DNA of 64,000 bases from Bacteroidia bacterium. Lineage in GTDB: Bacteria > Bacteroidota > Bacteroidia > Flavobacteriales > Flavobacteriaceae. Below the pieces are notes generated by a model. That model was given only the letters and a program-made list of their open reading frames with translations. It was not told the origin of the DNA and searched no databases. Positions 26,070-34,348 of the stretch are shown one piece after another. Made by a program: the position numbers and the translations under genes. The stretch lies in assembly GCA_030430385.1 (NCBI GenBank), contig JAUIFO010000006.1, positions 124,001 to 188,000 of the forward strand, given 5' to 3'. Position 1 is the first letter of the stretch. Every line of letters begins with the position of its first letter.

Positions 26070-27749
26070 ATGAATCGTTCTTTAATTATAGCAATCTTGC
26101 TATGTACTCCCTTTTTTAATTTTGCTCAAGAAGACGACCAAAAAAAAGATTATGGAAGACTTAGTGGCGGTTTAGAATCTCTAATGCAATACTATGTTGA
26201 TGATCCAAAAACTGGAGATTTTTTAGAAGAAGATAATTTTAGATCCAATAATTACTTAAGATTAAATTACGATTACAAAAACTTTTTTGCACACGTTCAA
26301 GTCGAATCTTATGAACCTAATGCCATTTTAAATTTCTATCCTAAGTATGTTGAAACTGATATAGGAACGTTTGCATTGGGTTATAGAAGTAAAATGTTTG
26401 AAGTGACGCTTGGTCATTTTTATGAGCAGTTTGGAAGCGGTTTAATCCTTAGAAGTTGGGAAGATAGACAATTAGGAATCAACAATTCTATCAGAGGTGC
26501 TAATGTGAAATTCAGACCTGCAGATGCTATAGAATTTACAGCTTTGTATGGAAGGCAACGTGATGGTTTTGAAGTGTCTGACGGTTCGATTTACGGATTT
26601 AATATGGAAGCTGATGTGGCTTCAATGTTAAAGTTTGAATCAACTGGACTTGACTTTGGTTTTAGTTATGTAGGACGTGATGAAGATTTAGATATTGATC
26701 ATCCTGATTTTGATTCATTAACAGATGCTTTTTCTTTTAGATTAGGACTTACTGAAGGTAATTTTTATTCATCTCTTGAGTACATCATAAAGCGAGATGA
26801 CTTATATGTTGAATTAGATAATTTTATTGAAAACAGATATTTTGATGGCAATGCTTTCTTATTCAATTTCGGATATGCGAAATCTGGTTTAGGAATCGAT
26901 GCAACGTTCAGACGTATGGAAAATATGGCTTTTTTCTCTCAAAGAGACCAGTCTGCTAATGTGTTCAATCAGAATTTTATCAACTTCATTCCTGGCTTAA
27001 CAAAGCAACATGATTATGGCGTTACAAACATATATGTATATCAAGCGCAACCTAGGCTTACGTTTAATCCACTGTTCAAATCGGGTGAAATTGGTGGTCA
27101 AATCGATATTTTCTACAACATAAAAAAAGGATCTTTACTAGGTGGAAAGTATGGGACTAAATTAGCTTTTAATTATGCAAATTGGTCTGGACTTTCTGGT
27201 GGTAACGATCAAGTTAGCCGTACTTATGAAGATCCAAGTATTTTTGGTTTTGGTGAACGTTATTTTGAGGAAATGAGCTTGGATATCAAAAAGAAATGGA
27301 CTCCAAAATGGTCGTCTATATTCTCGGTTGTAAACACATATTACAATGCGAGTTTTGTTGAAGATAGACGCGGTGAAATTAATGCAACAGCTTTGGTAGG
27401 AGAGGTAACAAGAAAGTTGGGAAAAGGAAGGTCTGCTAGAGTAGAAGTATCACATTTGTTTTCAGATGATGAGCTTTCAGAACGTGCTAAGAATTGGGCT
27501 GGCGGAACATTAGAATACAACTTTAATAGTAGAATAAGTGTATTTGCAAATGACCTTTGGAATTATGGAAACCCAGATGAAGATCGTCAAGTGCATTACT
27601 ATACTGTTGGAGGAAGTTTCACTAAAGGCGCAACACGTATTATGGGAACTTACGGAAGACAACGTGGTGGTTTAGTTTGTGTTGGAGGTGTATGTCGTTT
27701 CGTTCCTGAAAATACAGGATTCTCTTTGAGTGTTTCTACGTCGTTTTAA
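26070..27749 (+). CDS. DUF6029 outer-membrane beta-barrel-like protein
   Basis: 559 residues with a Sec signal peptide (LLCTPFFNFAQ). The mature protein starts KDYGRLSGGLESLMQYYVDDPKTG and alternates aromatic strands (NYLRLNYDYKNFFAHVQVESYEP; FALGYRSKMFEVTLGHFYEQFGSGLILRSWEDRQLGINNSIRGANVKFRP) through to a terminal aromatic strand (GFSLSVSTSF), as expected for a porin-like barrel. The family is DUF6029, restricted to Bacteroidota and often next to Omp28/thioredoxin genes as here. No substrate is known. It ends 40 nt from the convergent TonB-receptor gene. Confidence 0.88.
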   Translation: MNRSLIIAILLCTPFFNFAQEDDQKKDYGRLSGGLESLMQYYVDDPKTGDFLEEDNFRSNNYLRLNYDYKNFFAHVQVESYEPNAILNFYPKYVETDIGTFALGYRSKMFEVTLGHFYEQFGSGLILRSWEDRQLGINNSIRGANVKFRPADAIEFTALYGRQRDGFEVSDGSIYGFNMEADVASMLKFESTGLDFGFSYVGRDEDLDIDHPDFDSLTDAFSFRLGLTEGNFYSSLEYIIKRDDLYVELDNFIENRYFDGNAFLFNFGYAKSGLGIDATFRRMENMAFFSQRDQSANVFNQNFINFIPGLTKQHDYGVTNIYVYQAQPRLTFNPLFKSGEIGGQIDIFYNIKKGSLLGGKYGTKLAFNYANWSGLSGGNDQVSRTYEDPSIFGFGERYFEEMSLDIKKKWTPKWSSIFSVVNTYYNASFVEDRRGEINATALVGEVTRKLGKGRSARVEVSHLFSDDELSERAKNWAGGTLEYNFNSRISVFANDLWNYGNPDEDRQVHYYTVGGSFTKGATRIMGTYGRQRGGLVCVGGVCRFVPENTGFSLSVSTSF

Positions 27750-27789
27750 AGAATCGGGTATTTAAATTGTTCAAGAATATTTATTATTT

Positions 27790-30270
27790 CTAAAAATATA
27801 TTCTCAGAACAGCATTCGTTGTCAAACCCAATGAAAACCTAGAGAATTTGTTTACAGTGTTAGCATCATTAACTCTGTAATAGTCATTAATGGCGTTTTG
27901 TCGATCTGAAACATTCCAAACTGATGCGCCAACTTCAGAACGAAAAGTGTCACTGATTTTGAATTTATATATCGCTGAAGCATCAATTCGTAAATAATCT
28001 TCTAAGCGCTCATTATTTGCTTTGTCAAAGTTTACAGTGTTGTCTAATATGTCATTCTCAGTAAGCGGTATAGACGTTGGGTTTCCAATTCGATAATTTA
28101 ATCCTGCCGAAATATTCCAATTTTTATTACTAAAAGTACTTCCCAATGTAACAGAATGTGAGATGTCAAAATTACTAGGAAAGACATCATCTTCTAGAGT
28201 TTCAAAACTATAGGTGTTATTCATAAAAGCATAGCTCAACCAACTTGTAATGTTTTTAAACTGTTTTCGGCATAACAATTCCAATCCAAAAACATCATAT
28301 TGACCTTTCTCTTTTGCAAACTCATATTTAGTAGTGAAACTTTGACTTTGAGTTGTTATACCATCTACAACTTTATAGTAAGCTTTAGCATCTACCAGCC
28401 AGCTTTTACGCTTATAGAGTAATCCTATTGATGCTTGTTTACTTTTTAAAATTGGGATACTATCATTATCGGTTAACTGCCAACGCCTTTTCTCAATGCC
28501 CAGAAAATCATTTTGAAAATTTACAATTTGAGATGTGCTTTGATGTTTAAATTCGCCTTGAACTTCAATTTCAATATGTGTGCCTATAGATTGACGAATA
28601 TTTAATCTTGGTTCAACAATTATAGTTTCAAATGGAGTTAAATAATTTGCTCTAACACCTCCCTTTATTGAAAAATTAGTAGTTCTGTACCAAGCTTGAG
28701 CAAAAGTTGCATGTTCTCGTAACACTTCTTCATCTCGTCTTACTAAACGCGGCAAATCAATGTCATTCAAATTGATGACTTCTGTTTCAGTAAATTGGTA
28801 ACCAACGTTCAGACGCCATTGTTTTAAATCTAGTCGGTTGTCTAATTTGATACTGGTTTCGGAAACTACATTTTCTTGCAACTGAACTTGGTTATTCACA
28901 ACGTCAGCATTTGTAGCACTTAGTTTATAATCGGTCTCGTAAATATCTAAGATGCTTTTAAAGGTATCGCTCCAAGCTTTATTGTAATTGATACCAACAG
29001 CAATACTATTTTGAGAGATGCTACTGCGTTTACTACTAAGTAAACCATTAATTGTAGCGGTCTCGTCAAAGCCTAAGTCATTATTGATTATTATAAAGTT
29101 GAGTCTAATACGATCACGGTCTGAAGGTTTATATAGCCAACGCAACGCGGTATCATAAAAATCAAACTCTTGATTAGAATTGGTTTCAGCTTCGGTATCT
29201 TGAGTTACTCTATTGAAATAGGCATCGTATGTTGGTGTGCCTGTAAAATCATTGATAGATTTTCTGCCTGCTATTTGTAATGACGACTTAGAACCAATTG
29301 GAATGTTTGAAAATAATTCAGCATTTAAAAAATTAAGTCCGAAAACACCATTGAATTCTTGATCAACCTGTGTATTGGTTTGCATGTGAATAGTTCCAGA
29401 AACACCATCGGTTAATGTTACATCCGAACCATTATTAATCACATGTGCAGATTGGGTCATTAACGGATTAAAGCTCGAAATGAGTCCGAAAAAATGACCT
29501 GTTTGATACATTTTTATATTGTCCCAAAGGATTAAATTCTGATCGTTTGATCCACCTCTTATATTAATATTTGAGACCGTTTCATCAACACTCAATATAC
29601 TTGGCAATGCCTGTACAGTTTGCAATACATCTGTTTCAATTAGACCTGGCAATAGACTAAACTGACTATAATCGATGGAGGTTGACCAGTCTTCTCGTTT
29701 GTCAATACCTTTCACGAGGTACGTTTCTATGAGAACAGGAGCTATGTCTTCTTGATGGATTTGCATTAGAATAGCAGTACAATCTTGTAAGTTAAATTGA
29801 TTTGCTTCACGTTTTATAGTCTTGAATCCAATATGTCTAATGGTGATAAGGTCATTAAGCGACTTTAATTCCATTTCAAAGTAACCATCTGAATTGGTTA
29901 TAGCATATTCTGATTCACTTGTCACAGTAGCACCAAAGAGAGGATTTTGAAATTCTTCATCTTTAATATAACCACATAAGGAGATGCGTTCATAAATGGT
30001 ATAAACGCGTTCACTTATCTTTTCAAAAATTAGACGAGTTTGCTGTTCGAGATTTTTTATTTTTTCTGATAAACTTAATTGAGGCGCTAATGGAGTTACA
30101 GTAATCGTTTTTAAAAGATTACTTTCATAATTAAAAGTGATAGAATGTTCTTCTGAGATGTCTTCTAAAACTTGAAGTAAGGTTACTTTTGGACTAGAAT
30201 TTTGCGCATGTAATGTGTATAAACCAATGAAGCATAAACAAATATATATGTAATGTCTAGCGCTGTTCAT
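27790..30270 (-). CDS. STN-containing TonB-dependent receptor (FecA-like transducer)
   Basis: 826 residues. Signal peptide (LCFIGLYTLHAQ), then an STN (secretin/TonB N-terminal) signalling domain (about 25-95, KVTLLQVLEDISEEHSITFNYESNLLKTITVT). A carboxypeptidase-regulatory-like domain follows (about 95-170, CGYIKDEEFQNPLFGATVTSESEYAITNSDGYFEMELKS), then the plug (TDVLQTVQALPSILSVDETVSNINIRGGSNDQNLILWDNIKMY) and a 22-strand barrel ending in RIYF. The STN domain is the one that contacts FecR-type regulators. Its start overlaps the fecR 3' end by 14 nt, so sigma factor, FecR and receptor form one signalling cassette. The ligand is unknown; no SusD partner is present. Confidence 0.93.
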   Translation of the reverse strand: MNSARHYIYICLCFIGLYTLHAQNSSPKVTLLQVLEDISEEHSITFNYESNLLKTITVTPLAPQLSLSEKIKNLEQQTRLIFEKISERVYTIYERISLCGYIKDEEFQNPLFGATVTSESEYAITNSDGYFEMELKSLNDLITIRHIGFKTIKREANQFNLQDCTAILMQIHQEDIAPVLIETYLVKGIDKREDWSTSIDYSQFSLLPGLIETDVLQTVQALPSILSVDETVSNINIRGGSNDQNLILWDNIKMYQTGHFFGLISSFNPLMTQSAHVINNGSDVTLTDGVSGTIHMQTNTQVDQEFNGVFGLNFLNAELFSNIPIGSKSSLQIAGRKSINDFTGTPTYDAYFNRVTQDTEAETNSNQEFDFYDTALRWLYKPSDRDRIRLNFIIINNDLGFDETATINGLLSSKRSSISQNSIAVGINYNKAWSDTFKSILDIYETDYKLSATNADVVNNQVQLQENVVSETSIKLDNRLDLKQWRLNVGYQFTETEVINLNDIDLPRLVRRDEEVLREHATFAQAWYRTTNFSIKGGVRANYLTPFETIIVEPRLNIRQSIGTHIEIEVQGEFKHQSTSQIVNFQNDFLGIEKRRWQLTDNDSIPILKSKQASIGLLYKRKSWLVDAKAYYKVVDGITTQSQSFTTKYEFAKEKGQYDVFGLELLCRKQFKNITSWLSYAFMNNTYSFETLEDDVFPSNFDISHSVTLGSTFSNKNWNISAGLNYRIGNPTSIPLTENDILDNTVNFDKANNERLEDYLRIDASAIYKFKISDTFRSEVGASVWNVSDRQNAINDYYRVNDANTVNKFSRFSLGLTTNAVLRIYF

Positions 30271-31159
30271 CCTTAATAATGACCTCGTTAGTATTCAAAA
30301 TGGTATAAGTCAAATTAAGGGGCTTTGTGATAGATTTTAAGGCATTTTCAAGATTGTTGTGTTCAAAAGCTCCAGTAAATTTTATGTAGGTGTCTACTGG
30401 ATGTTGCATTGTGATATTATAGTGTTTCTCAAGTTCTTTGAAAACAGCATTTAAAGATGCATTTTCAAATACACTCATATCATTTAACCAATAAGGCTCT
30501 CTAATAGGTATGGAAGATTTTTGACCATTACCAGAAACTAAGACAAGTTCAGTTCCTGCAGGTAACTTAACAATTTGATTATCATAACTAACTTGAACCA
30601 ACCCTTCGTAACAGGAGACTTTAAACACACTGTCTCTAGAAAAGACATTGAATTCAGTCCCTAAAACACTAACGGTTCCAAATTTGGTATTAACGTCAAA
30701 TTGTTTCCCTTTTTCAACATCAAAAAACGCTTCGCCTTGAAGTTCTAAAACACGCTCGTTGTTCCAATTTTCACGGATGTATTCAAGTTGGGATAACTCG
30801 TTAAGTTTTACCCTTGAATTATCAGGTAAGGTTATTGTTTCATTTTGAGCTATTCCTGTATGAATTGCATTTGTTTGAGGTGTGTTTAAAATATAAAATA
30901 ATCCAAATCCAATAACAAAAATGGCAGCAAGGCTAGAAACAATTTTTATCCAACGTGTTGAACTGGTTTTCTTAGAAATTAATGTTTTCTCTAATACATC
31001 AAACGATGAAACCTTCGCATTGATGTTACCATCAAATCGTTTCGCTTCTTCAATGATTTCCTTATAAAGATTAGCATCTTCTAGAGCCTCAAAAGCTTCA
31101 GAATCGGCTTCAGAAAGGTCATTGTTTAACCATTTTTGTATTAACTGTTCTTTGTCCAT
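30257..31159 (-). CDS. FecR-family anti-sigma/signal-transducing protein
   Basis: 300 residues with a cytoplasmic N-terminal part that begins DKEQLIQKWLNNDLSEADSEAFEAL, typical of FecR. One membrane span lies at about residues 71-90 (WIKIVSSLAAIFVIGFGLFYIL), and the periplasmic FecR domain covers about 100-215 (IALPDNSRVKLNELSQLEYIRENWNNERVLELQGEAFFDVEKGKQFDVNTKFGTVSVLGTEFNVFSR). A DUF4974-type C-terminal domain (MSVFENASLNAVFKELEKHYNITMQH) follows. It relays receptor occupancy to the ECF sigma factor encoded just upstream. A copy of the bipartite motif lies 12 nt before its start codon, suggesting an internal, sigma-dependent promoter. Confidence 0.94.
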   Translation of the reverse strand: MDKEQLIQKWLNNDLSEADSEAFEALEDANLYKEIIEEAKRFDGNINAKVSSFDVLEKTLISKKTSSTRWIKIVSSLAAIFVIGFGLFYILNTPQTNAIHTGIAQNETITLPDNSRVKLNELSQLEYIRENWNNERVLELQGEAFFDVEKGKQFDVNTKFGTVSVLGTEFNVFSRDSVFKVSCYEGLVQVSYDNQIVKLPAGTELVLVSGNGQKSSIPIREPYWLNDMSVFENASLNAVFKELEKHYNITMQHPVDTYIKFTGAFEHNNLENALKSITKPLNLTYTILNTNEVIIKDEQR

Positions 31160-31171
31160 AACATCGTGTTA

Positions 31172-31204
31172 TATTCTTAAAACAACTTTAATTATCATTG
31201 TCCC
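31172..31204 (-). promoter_or_regulatory. Bipartite motif copy A (candidate ECF promoter) before fecR
   Basis: Minus strand: GGGACA (31199-31204), 12 nt, then GTTGTTTTAAGAATA (31172-31186). Same boxes and same spacing as copies B and C. It fills most of the 49-nt gap between the sigma-factor stop and the fecR start. Confidence 0.6.
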
Positions 31205-31208
31205 AGAA

Positions 31209-31733
31209 TTATTTTTGATTTAACTCTTTAAGTTCGGTTTTGAGCTGGTTAAATGCAGCATAGATTCTATGTTCAGCCACTTTTTTTGTAATCCCTAAAA
31301 TTTCGGCTACTTCTTTATGTGTTTTACCATCAACTTTATTCAACAGAAATGCTGCTCTTTCATTTTCTTTTAATTTAGAAAGGGCCTGTTCATATCGTTT
31401 AAGGAACTCTTTTTTGCGCAATAGAAATTCAGGAGATTCATTGGTGTAATCCTTAGGTTTTACTTTTTGATATTTTAAAACGACCTTCTGATGTTTTACT
31501 TCATTAAGCATCATGTTATTGGCAGTAGTGTACAAATAAGATTTAGCAGTTTCTGGTTTTATTTTATCGCAGTTTTCCCATAATTTAATAAAGGCATCTT
31601 GAACTTTATCAGAAGGGTTTAAAAGATCACCATATTTATAATATAATATATTGCTCAATGTTTGTGCATACTTTTCATAAAGCTTAGAGAAGCGAGCTTT
31701 GTCGCAGATGTCTTTAAATAGAGAGGTGCTCAT
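31209..31733 (-). CDS. ECF sigma factor of FecI type
   Basis: 174 residues with region 2 (about 15-80, FSKLYEKYAQTLSNILYYKYGDLLNPSDKVQDAFIKLWENC) and region 4 (about 115-165, LKENERAAFLLNKVDGKTHKEVAEILGITKKVAEHRIYAAFNQLK). It belongs to the FecI-like factors paired with FecR and an STN-TonB receptor, both encoded downstream. On release by FecR it would transcribe a local regulon; three copies of an exactly spaced bipartite motif around this gene are candidates for its promoter. No copy lies directly before this gene itself, so it is probably transcribed by the housekeeping sigma. Confidence 0.94.
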   Translation of the reverse strand: MSTSLFKDICDKARFSKLYEKYAQTLSNILYYKYGDLLNPSDKVQDAFIKLWENCDKIKPETAKSYLYTTANNMMLNEVKHQKVVLKYQKVKPKDYTNESPEFLLRKKEFLKRYEQALSKLKENERAAFLLNKVDGKTHKEVAEILGITKKVAEHRIYAAFNQLKTELKELNQK

Positions 31734-31778
31734 TGAAAGAATTTTCTGTTAAATTATGTATTTTTTTTTAATTCGATT

Positions 31779-31811
31779 GGGACATACTAATTTTAAGTTG
31801 TTTCAATAATA
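31779..31811 (+). promoter_or_regulatory. Bipartite motif copy B (candidate ECF promoter) before small helical ORF
   Basis: GGGACA (31779-31784), 12 nt, then GTTGTTTCAATAATA (31797-31811). It differs from copies A and C at two positions of the second box. It ends 25 nt before the ATG at 31837 and points toward that ORF. Confidence 0.6.
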
Positions 31812-31836
31812 AAGTGTAAAACCTCATATATTATTA

Positions 31837-32073
31837 ATGACAATTATTTCAATGCATAGCACATCAGAAGTTATTTCTAAAATCACTTTGCTTAAAAAAG
31901 AGGAGATATTTCATTGTAAGAGAAAAATTAAAAAATTAGAGGTATTACTTGAAAAAGAACATAGTTCTATTAATTTATATAAATACAAACAAGCTAATGA
32001 AAGACTACATAATTTAAAATCTATAATTATAGATCTTCAATTATTACAGTTAAAAGCTAAACATAAATTCTAA
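31837..32073 (+). CDS. Small coiled-coil-like hypothetical protein
   Basis: 78 residues (or 73 from the ATG at 31852). No signal peptide or Cys lipobox. From residue 18 on it is a strongly helical, Lys/Leu/Glu-rich heptad-like sequence (LLKKEEIFHCKRKIKKLEVLLEKEH; LHNLKSIIIDLQLLQLKAK), suggesting an amphipathic coiled coil or helical hairpin. I recognise no family. It sits alone between two copies of the bipartite motif, one before it and one 8 nt after it, and so may be a cytoplasmic member of the sigma factor's regulon. An RNA-only function cannot be excluded. Confidence 0.55.
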   Translation: MTIISMHSTSEVISKITLLKKEEIFHCKRKIKKLEVLLEKEHSSINLYKYKQANERLHNLKSIIIDLQLLQLKAKHKF

Positions 32074-32081
32074 TTTTTCTT

Positions 32082-32114
32082 GGGACAATATTAAAGTCAG
32101 TTGTTTTAAGAATA
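32082..32114 (+). promoter_or_regulatory. Bipartite motif copy C (candidate ECF promoter) before acidic lipoprotein
   Basis: GGGACA (32082-32087), 12 nt, then GTTGTTTTAAGAATA (32100-32114). Both boxes are identical to copy A, although the 12-nt spacers differ. It ends 56 nt before the ATG at 32171; a partial echo of the second box (TTTTAAGAAATA) follows at 32140. Confidence 0.62.
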
Positions 32115-32170
32115 AAGGGGCTAATTTTAGATAGTCTATTTTAAGAAATACGAATCAAAACCATATAATC

Positions 32171-34318
32171 ATGAAACATTTAAAACCAATTATGCTATTA
32201 GTCATAGGAGTGTTACTCACTATGTCATCTTGTAGAAATGAAGACGATTTGAATATTGAACCACCAGCAGAAGAAACGATTGAAGCAAATTCTGTTGTCG
32301 CTAATTTATTGTCAAGAACAGCCTCTAATGATGGTTCTGAAGACAATATAATTGATAATGCAAGCTGTTTAAGCGTTCAATTACCTGTTACTGTAACGGT
32401 TAATGGTGTTGAATTAGAAATAAATGATGAAGATGGTTATGAAGATATTGAAGATATCATCGATCTTTTTGATGATGATGTTGATGCAGTGGTAATCTCT
32501 TATCCTGTGACCATAATTTTAACTGACTTTTCTACGGTTGTCGTTAACTCTGATACCGAATTAATTGCCCTTGCTTCAGATTGTGTAGGTGAAAATGAGG
32601 ATGATGATGATATTGAATGTATTGACTTTCAGTATCCAATTACTGCTTCAGTTTATAATGAAAACAATGATTTGATAGATACTATCACAATTAACAGTGA
32701 TAATGATATGTATGATTTTATAGAAGATCTTGATGAGTTTGCTGTTGTAACAATAAACTTCCCAATAACTGTTATTTTTTCTGATGGAAATACACAAAAT
32801 GTAAACTCAATTCAGGAACTAGCAAATGCTATTGAAGCTGCCGATGATACTTGTGATGAGGATGATGATAACGATTTTGATGATGATGATTGTGATAATT
32901 GTTCAACCAATGACTTAAGTACGTTGTTTGCAGATTGTGCTGAATGGACTGTAGATAAATTAGAGCGAAATGATGATGATTTAGAAGATAATTATGTTGG
33001 TTATGTATTTGAGTTTAATAGTGATGGGACAATTTTAGTGACCCAAGGTGCCAATACATTTAATGGAACATGGGAAGCTTCTGGCTCTGGGAATAATATT
33101 TCTGTAATGATTGACATTACTGGATTACCAGATTTTAATGACACATGGAATCTTCACGAATTAGAACAAGATGACGACGACGTTGAGGTAGATTTAAGAT
33201 TGGGTGAGGATAGATTAAGGTTTGAAAGTGATTGTGATACAAATAATAATTCAATTGACGATGCGGCATTAATTACAGCACTTACATCTGGTGATTGGTA
33301 TGTGACTTACTTTTTTGATGACACAGATGAAACAGTAGATTTTGCCGATTATACCTTTAATTTTTCATCAGACAATACAGCAACAGCAACAGATATGGGC
33401 GGAACCACAAATGGTTCATGGTCAACGGGTTCTGGAGATGAAACAGATTTAGAATTGAATTTGAATTTCGGACCAAATATACCTTTAGATGAACTTGCAG
33501 AAGATTGGGATGTTCTTGAAGTTACTAATGATATTATTAGACTGAAGGACGTTAGTGGTGGTGATGGAACAGAAGATTTTCTAACTTTTGAGCGTACGCC
33601 TTTTGATGGAGGTGTAGATGATTCGTCATTAGTTACTGCATTAACCACAGGTGATTGGTATGTGACTTACTTTTTTGATGACACAGATGAAACAGTAGAT
33701 TTTGCCGATTACACCTTTAATTTTTCATCAGACAATACGGCAACAGCAACAGATATGAGTGGAACCACAAATGGTTCATGGTCTACGGGTTCTGGAGATG
33801 AAACAGATTTAGAATTGAATTTGAATTTTGGAGCAAATATACCTTTAGATGAACTTGCAGAAGATTGGGATGTTCTTGAAGTTACTAATGATATTATTAT
33901 ACTGAAGGACGTTAGTGGTGGTGATGGAACAGAAGATTTTCTAACTTTTGAGCGTACACCTTTTGATGGTGGAAATGGTGGTGATGACTTAGAAACCATT
34001 CTTATTGATGGTTTATGGATTGTGGCATCCTATTTTGAAGATGCAGATAATCAAACTGCGAATTATGCTGGTTACCAATTAGACTTTAGTATGGATGGAA
34101 CCGTTATGGCTTCTGATGGATCTAACACTAATAATGGTACTTGGTCAGTTTTAAGTGGTGGTAACGTAATGAGTTTGGATTTTGGTACAGATCTACCTTT
34201 TGAAGAATTTAATGATGATGACTGGGATGTCCTTTCGGTATCAAGTACCGAAGTCGTTATTCAAGATGTGAGTGGAGGCGGTGGAGGAACCGATACACTT
34301 ACCTTACAAAAACTTTAA
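32171..34318 (+). CDS. Large acidic lipoprotein with lipocalin-like repeats
   Basis: 715 residues. SPII signal peptide (lipobox GVLLTMSSC). Residues about 55-225 hold two copies of a beta unit of the form C....YP(I/V)T-T-, a D/E-rich turn, then (F/Y)P(I/V)TVI-(D/S)(F/G). An Asp-rich Cys cluster (CDEDDDNDFDDDDCDNC, about 227-245) follows. After it come four lipocalin-like units of about 117-120 residues, each with a G(D/L)W(Y/I)V start, a GxW middle, DWDVL and a closing strand. Units two and three are nearly identical. The protein is very acidic overall, suggesting Ca2+ or other metal binding or a sea-salt-adapted surface protein. Position next to sigma/FecR/receptor genes and motif copy C suggest membership of their regulon. 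Function is unknown. Confidence 0.88.
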   Translation: MKHLKPIMLLVIGVLLTMSSCRNEDDLNIEPPAEETIEANSVVANLLSRTASNDGSEDNIIDNASCLSVQLPVTVTVNGVELEINDEDGYEDIEDIIDLFDDDVDAVVISYPVTIILTDFSTVVVNSDTELIALASDCVGENEDDDDIECIDFQYPITASVYNENNDLIDTITINSDNDMYDFIEDLDEFAVVTINFPITVIFSDGNTQNVNSIQELANAIEAADDTCDEDDDNDFDDDDCDNCSTNDLSTLFADCAEWTVDKLERNDDDLEDNYVGYVFEFNSDGTILVTQGANTFNGTWEASGSGNNISVMIDITGLPDFNDTWNLHELEQDDDDVEVDLRLGEDRLRFESDCDTNNNSIDDAALITALTSGDWYVTYFFDDTDETVDFADYTFNFSSDNTATATDMGGTTNGSWSTGSGDETDLELNLNFGPNIPLDELAEDWDVLEVTNDIIRLKDVSGGDGTEDFLTFERTPFDGGVDDSSLVTALTTGDWYVTYFFDDTDETVDFADYTFNFSSDNTATATDMSGTTNGSWSTGSGDETDLELNLNFGANIPLDELAEDWDVLEVTNDIIILKDVSGGDGTEDFLTFERTPFDGGNGGDDLETILIDGLWIVASYFEDADNQTANYAGYQLDFSMDGTVMASDGSNTNNGTWSVLSGGNVMSLDFGTDLPFEEFNDDDWDVLSVSSTEVVIQDVSGGGGGTDTLTLQKL
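33289..33610 (+). repeat. Tandem repeat unit, copy 1 (360-nt period)
   Basis: A tract of about 320 nt inside the acidic lipoprotein gene that matches 33649-33970 with about nine mismatches and no indels. Flanks on both sides diverge sharply. It encodes lipocalin-like unit 2. Confidence 0.9.
33649..33970 (+). repeat. Tandem repeat unit, copy 2 (360-nt period)
   Basis: Second copy of the tract at 33289-33610, offset by exactly 360 nt (120 codons). It encodes lipocalin-like unit 3. The next, more diverged unit begins at the same 360-nt offset (anchor at 34010). Confidence 0.9.
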
Positions 34319-34348
34319 TCTAAATACATGAATTTAAAATATAAAATT

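Noticed and set aside
33289..33970. The two near-identical tracts as a CRISPR or satellite array
   Set aside because: Only two copies of a 360-nt in-frame unit, translated as part of a protein; no short repeats with unique spacers.
33349..33999. Two antisense reading frames of 96-99 codons in the acidic lipoprotein gene
   Set aside because: They are mirror images of the duplicated lipocalin-like unit, arise in both copies from the same bases, and have no start context or homology; they are shadows of the true plus-strand gene.
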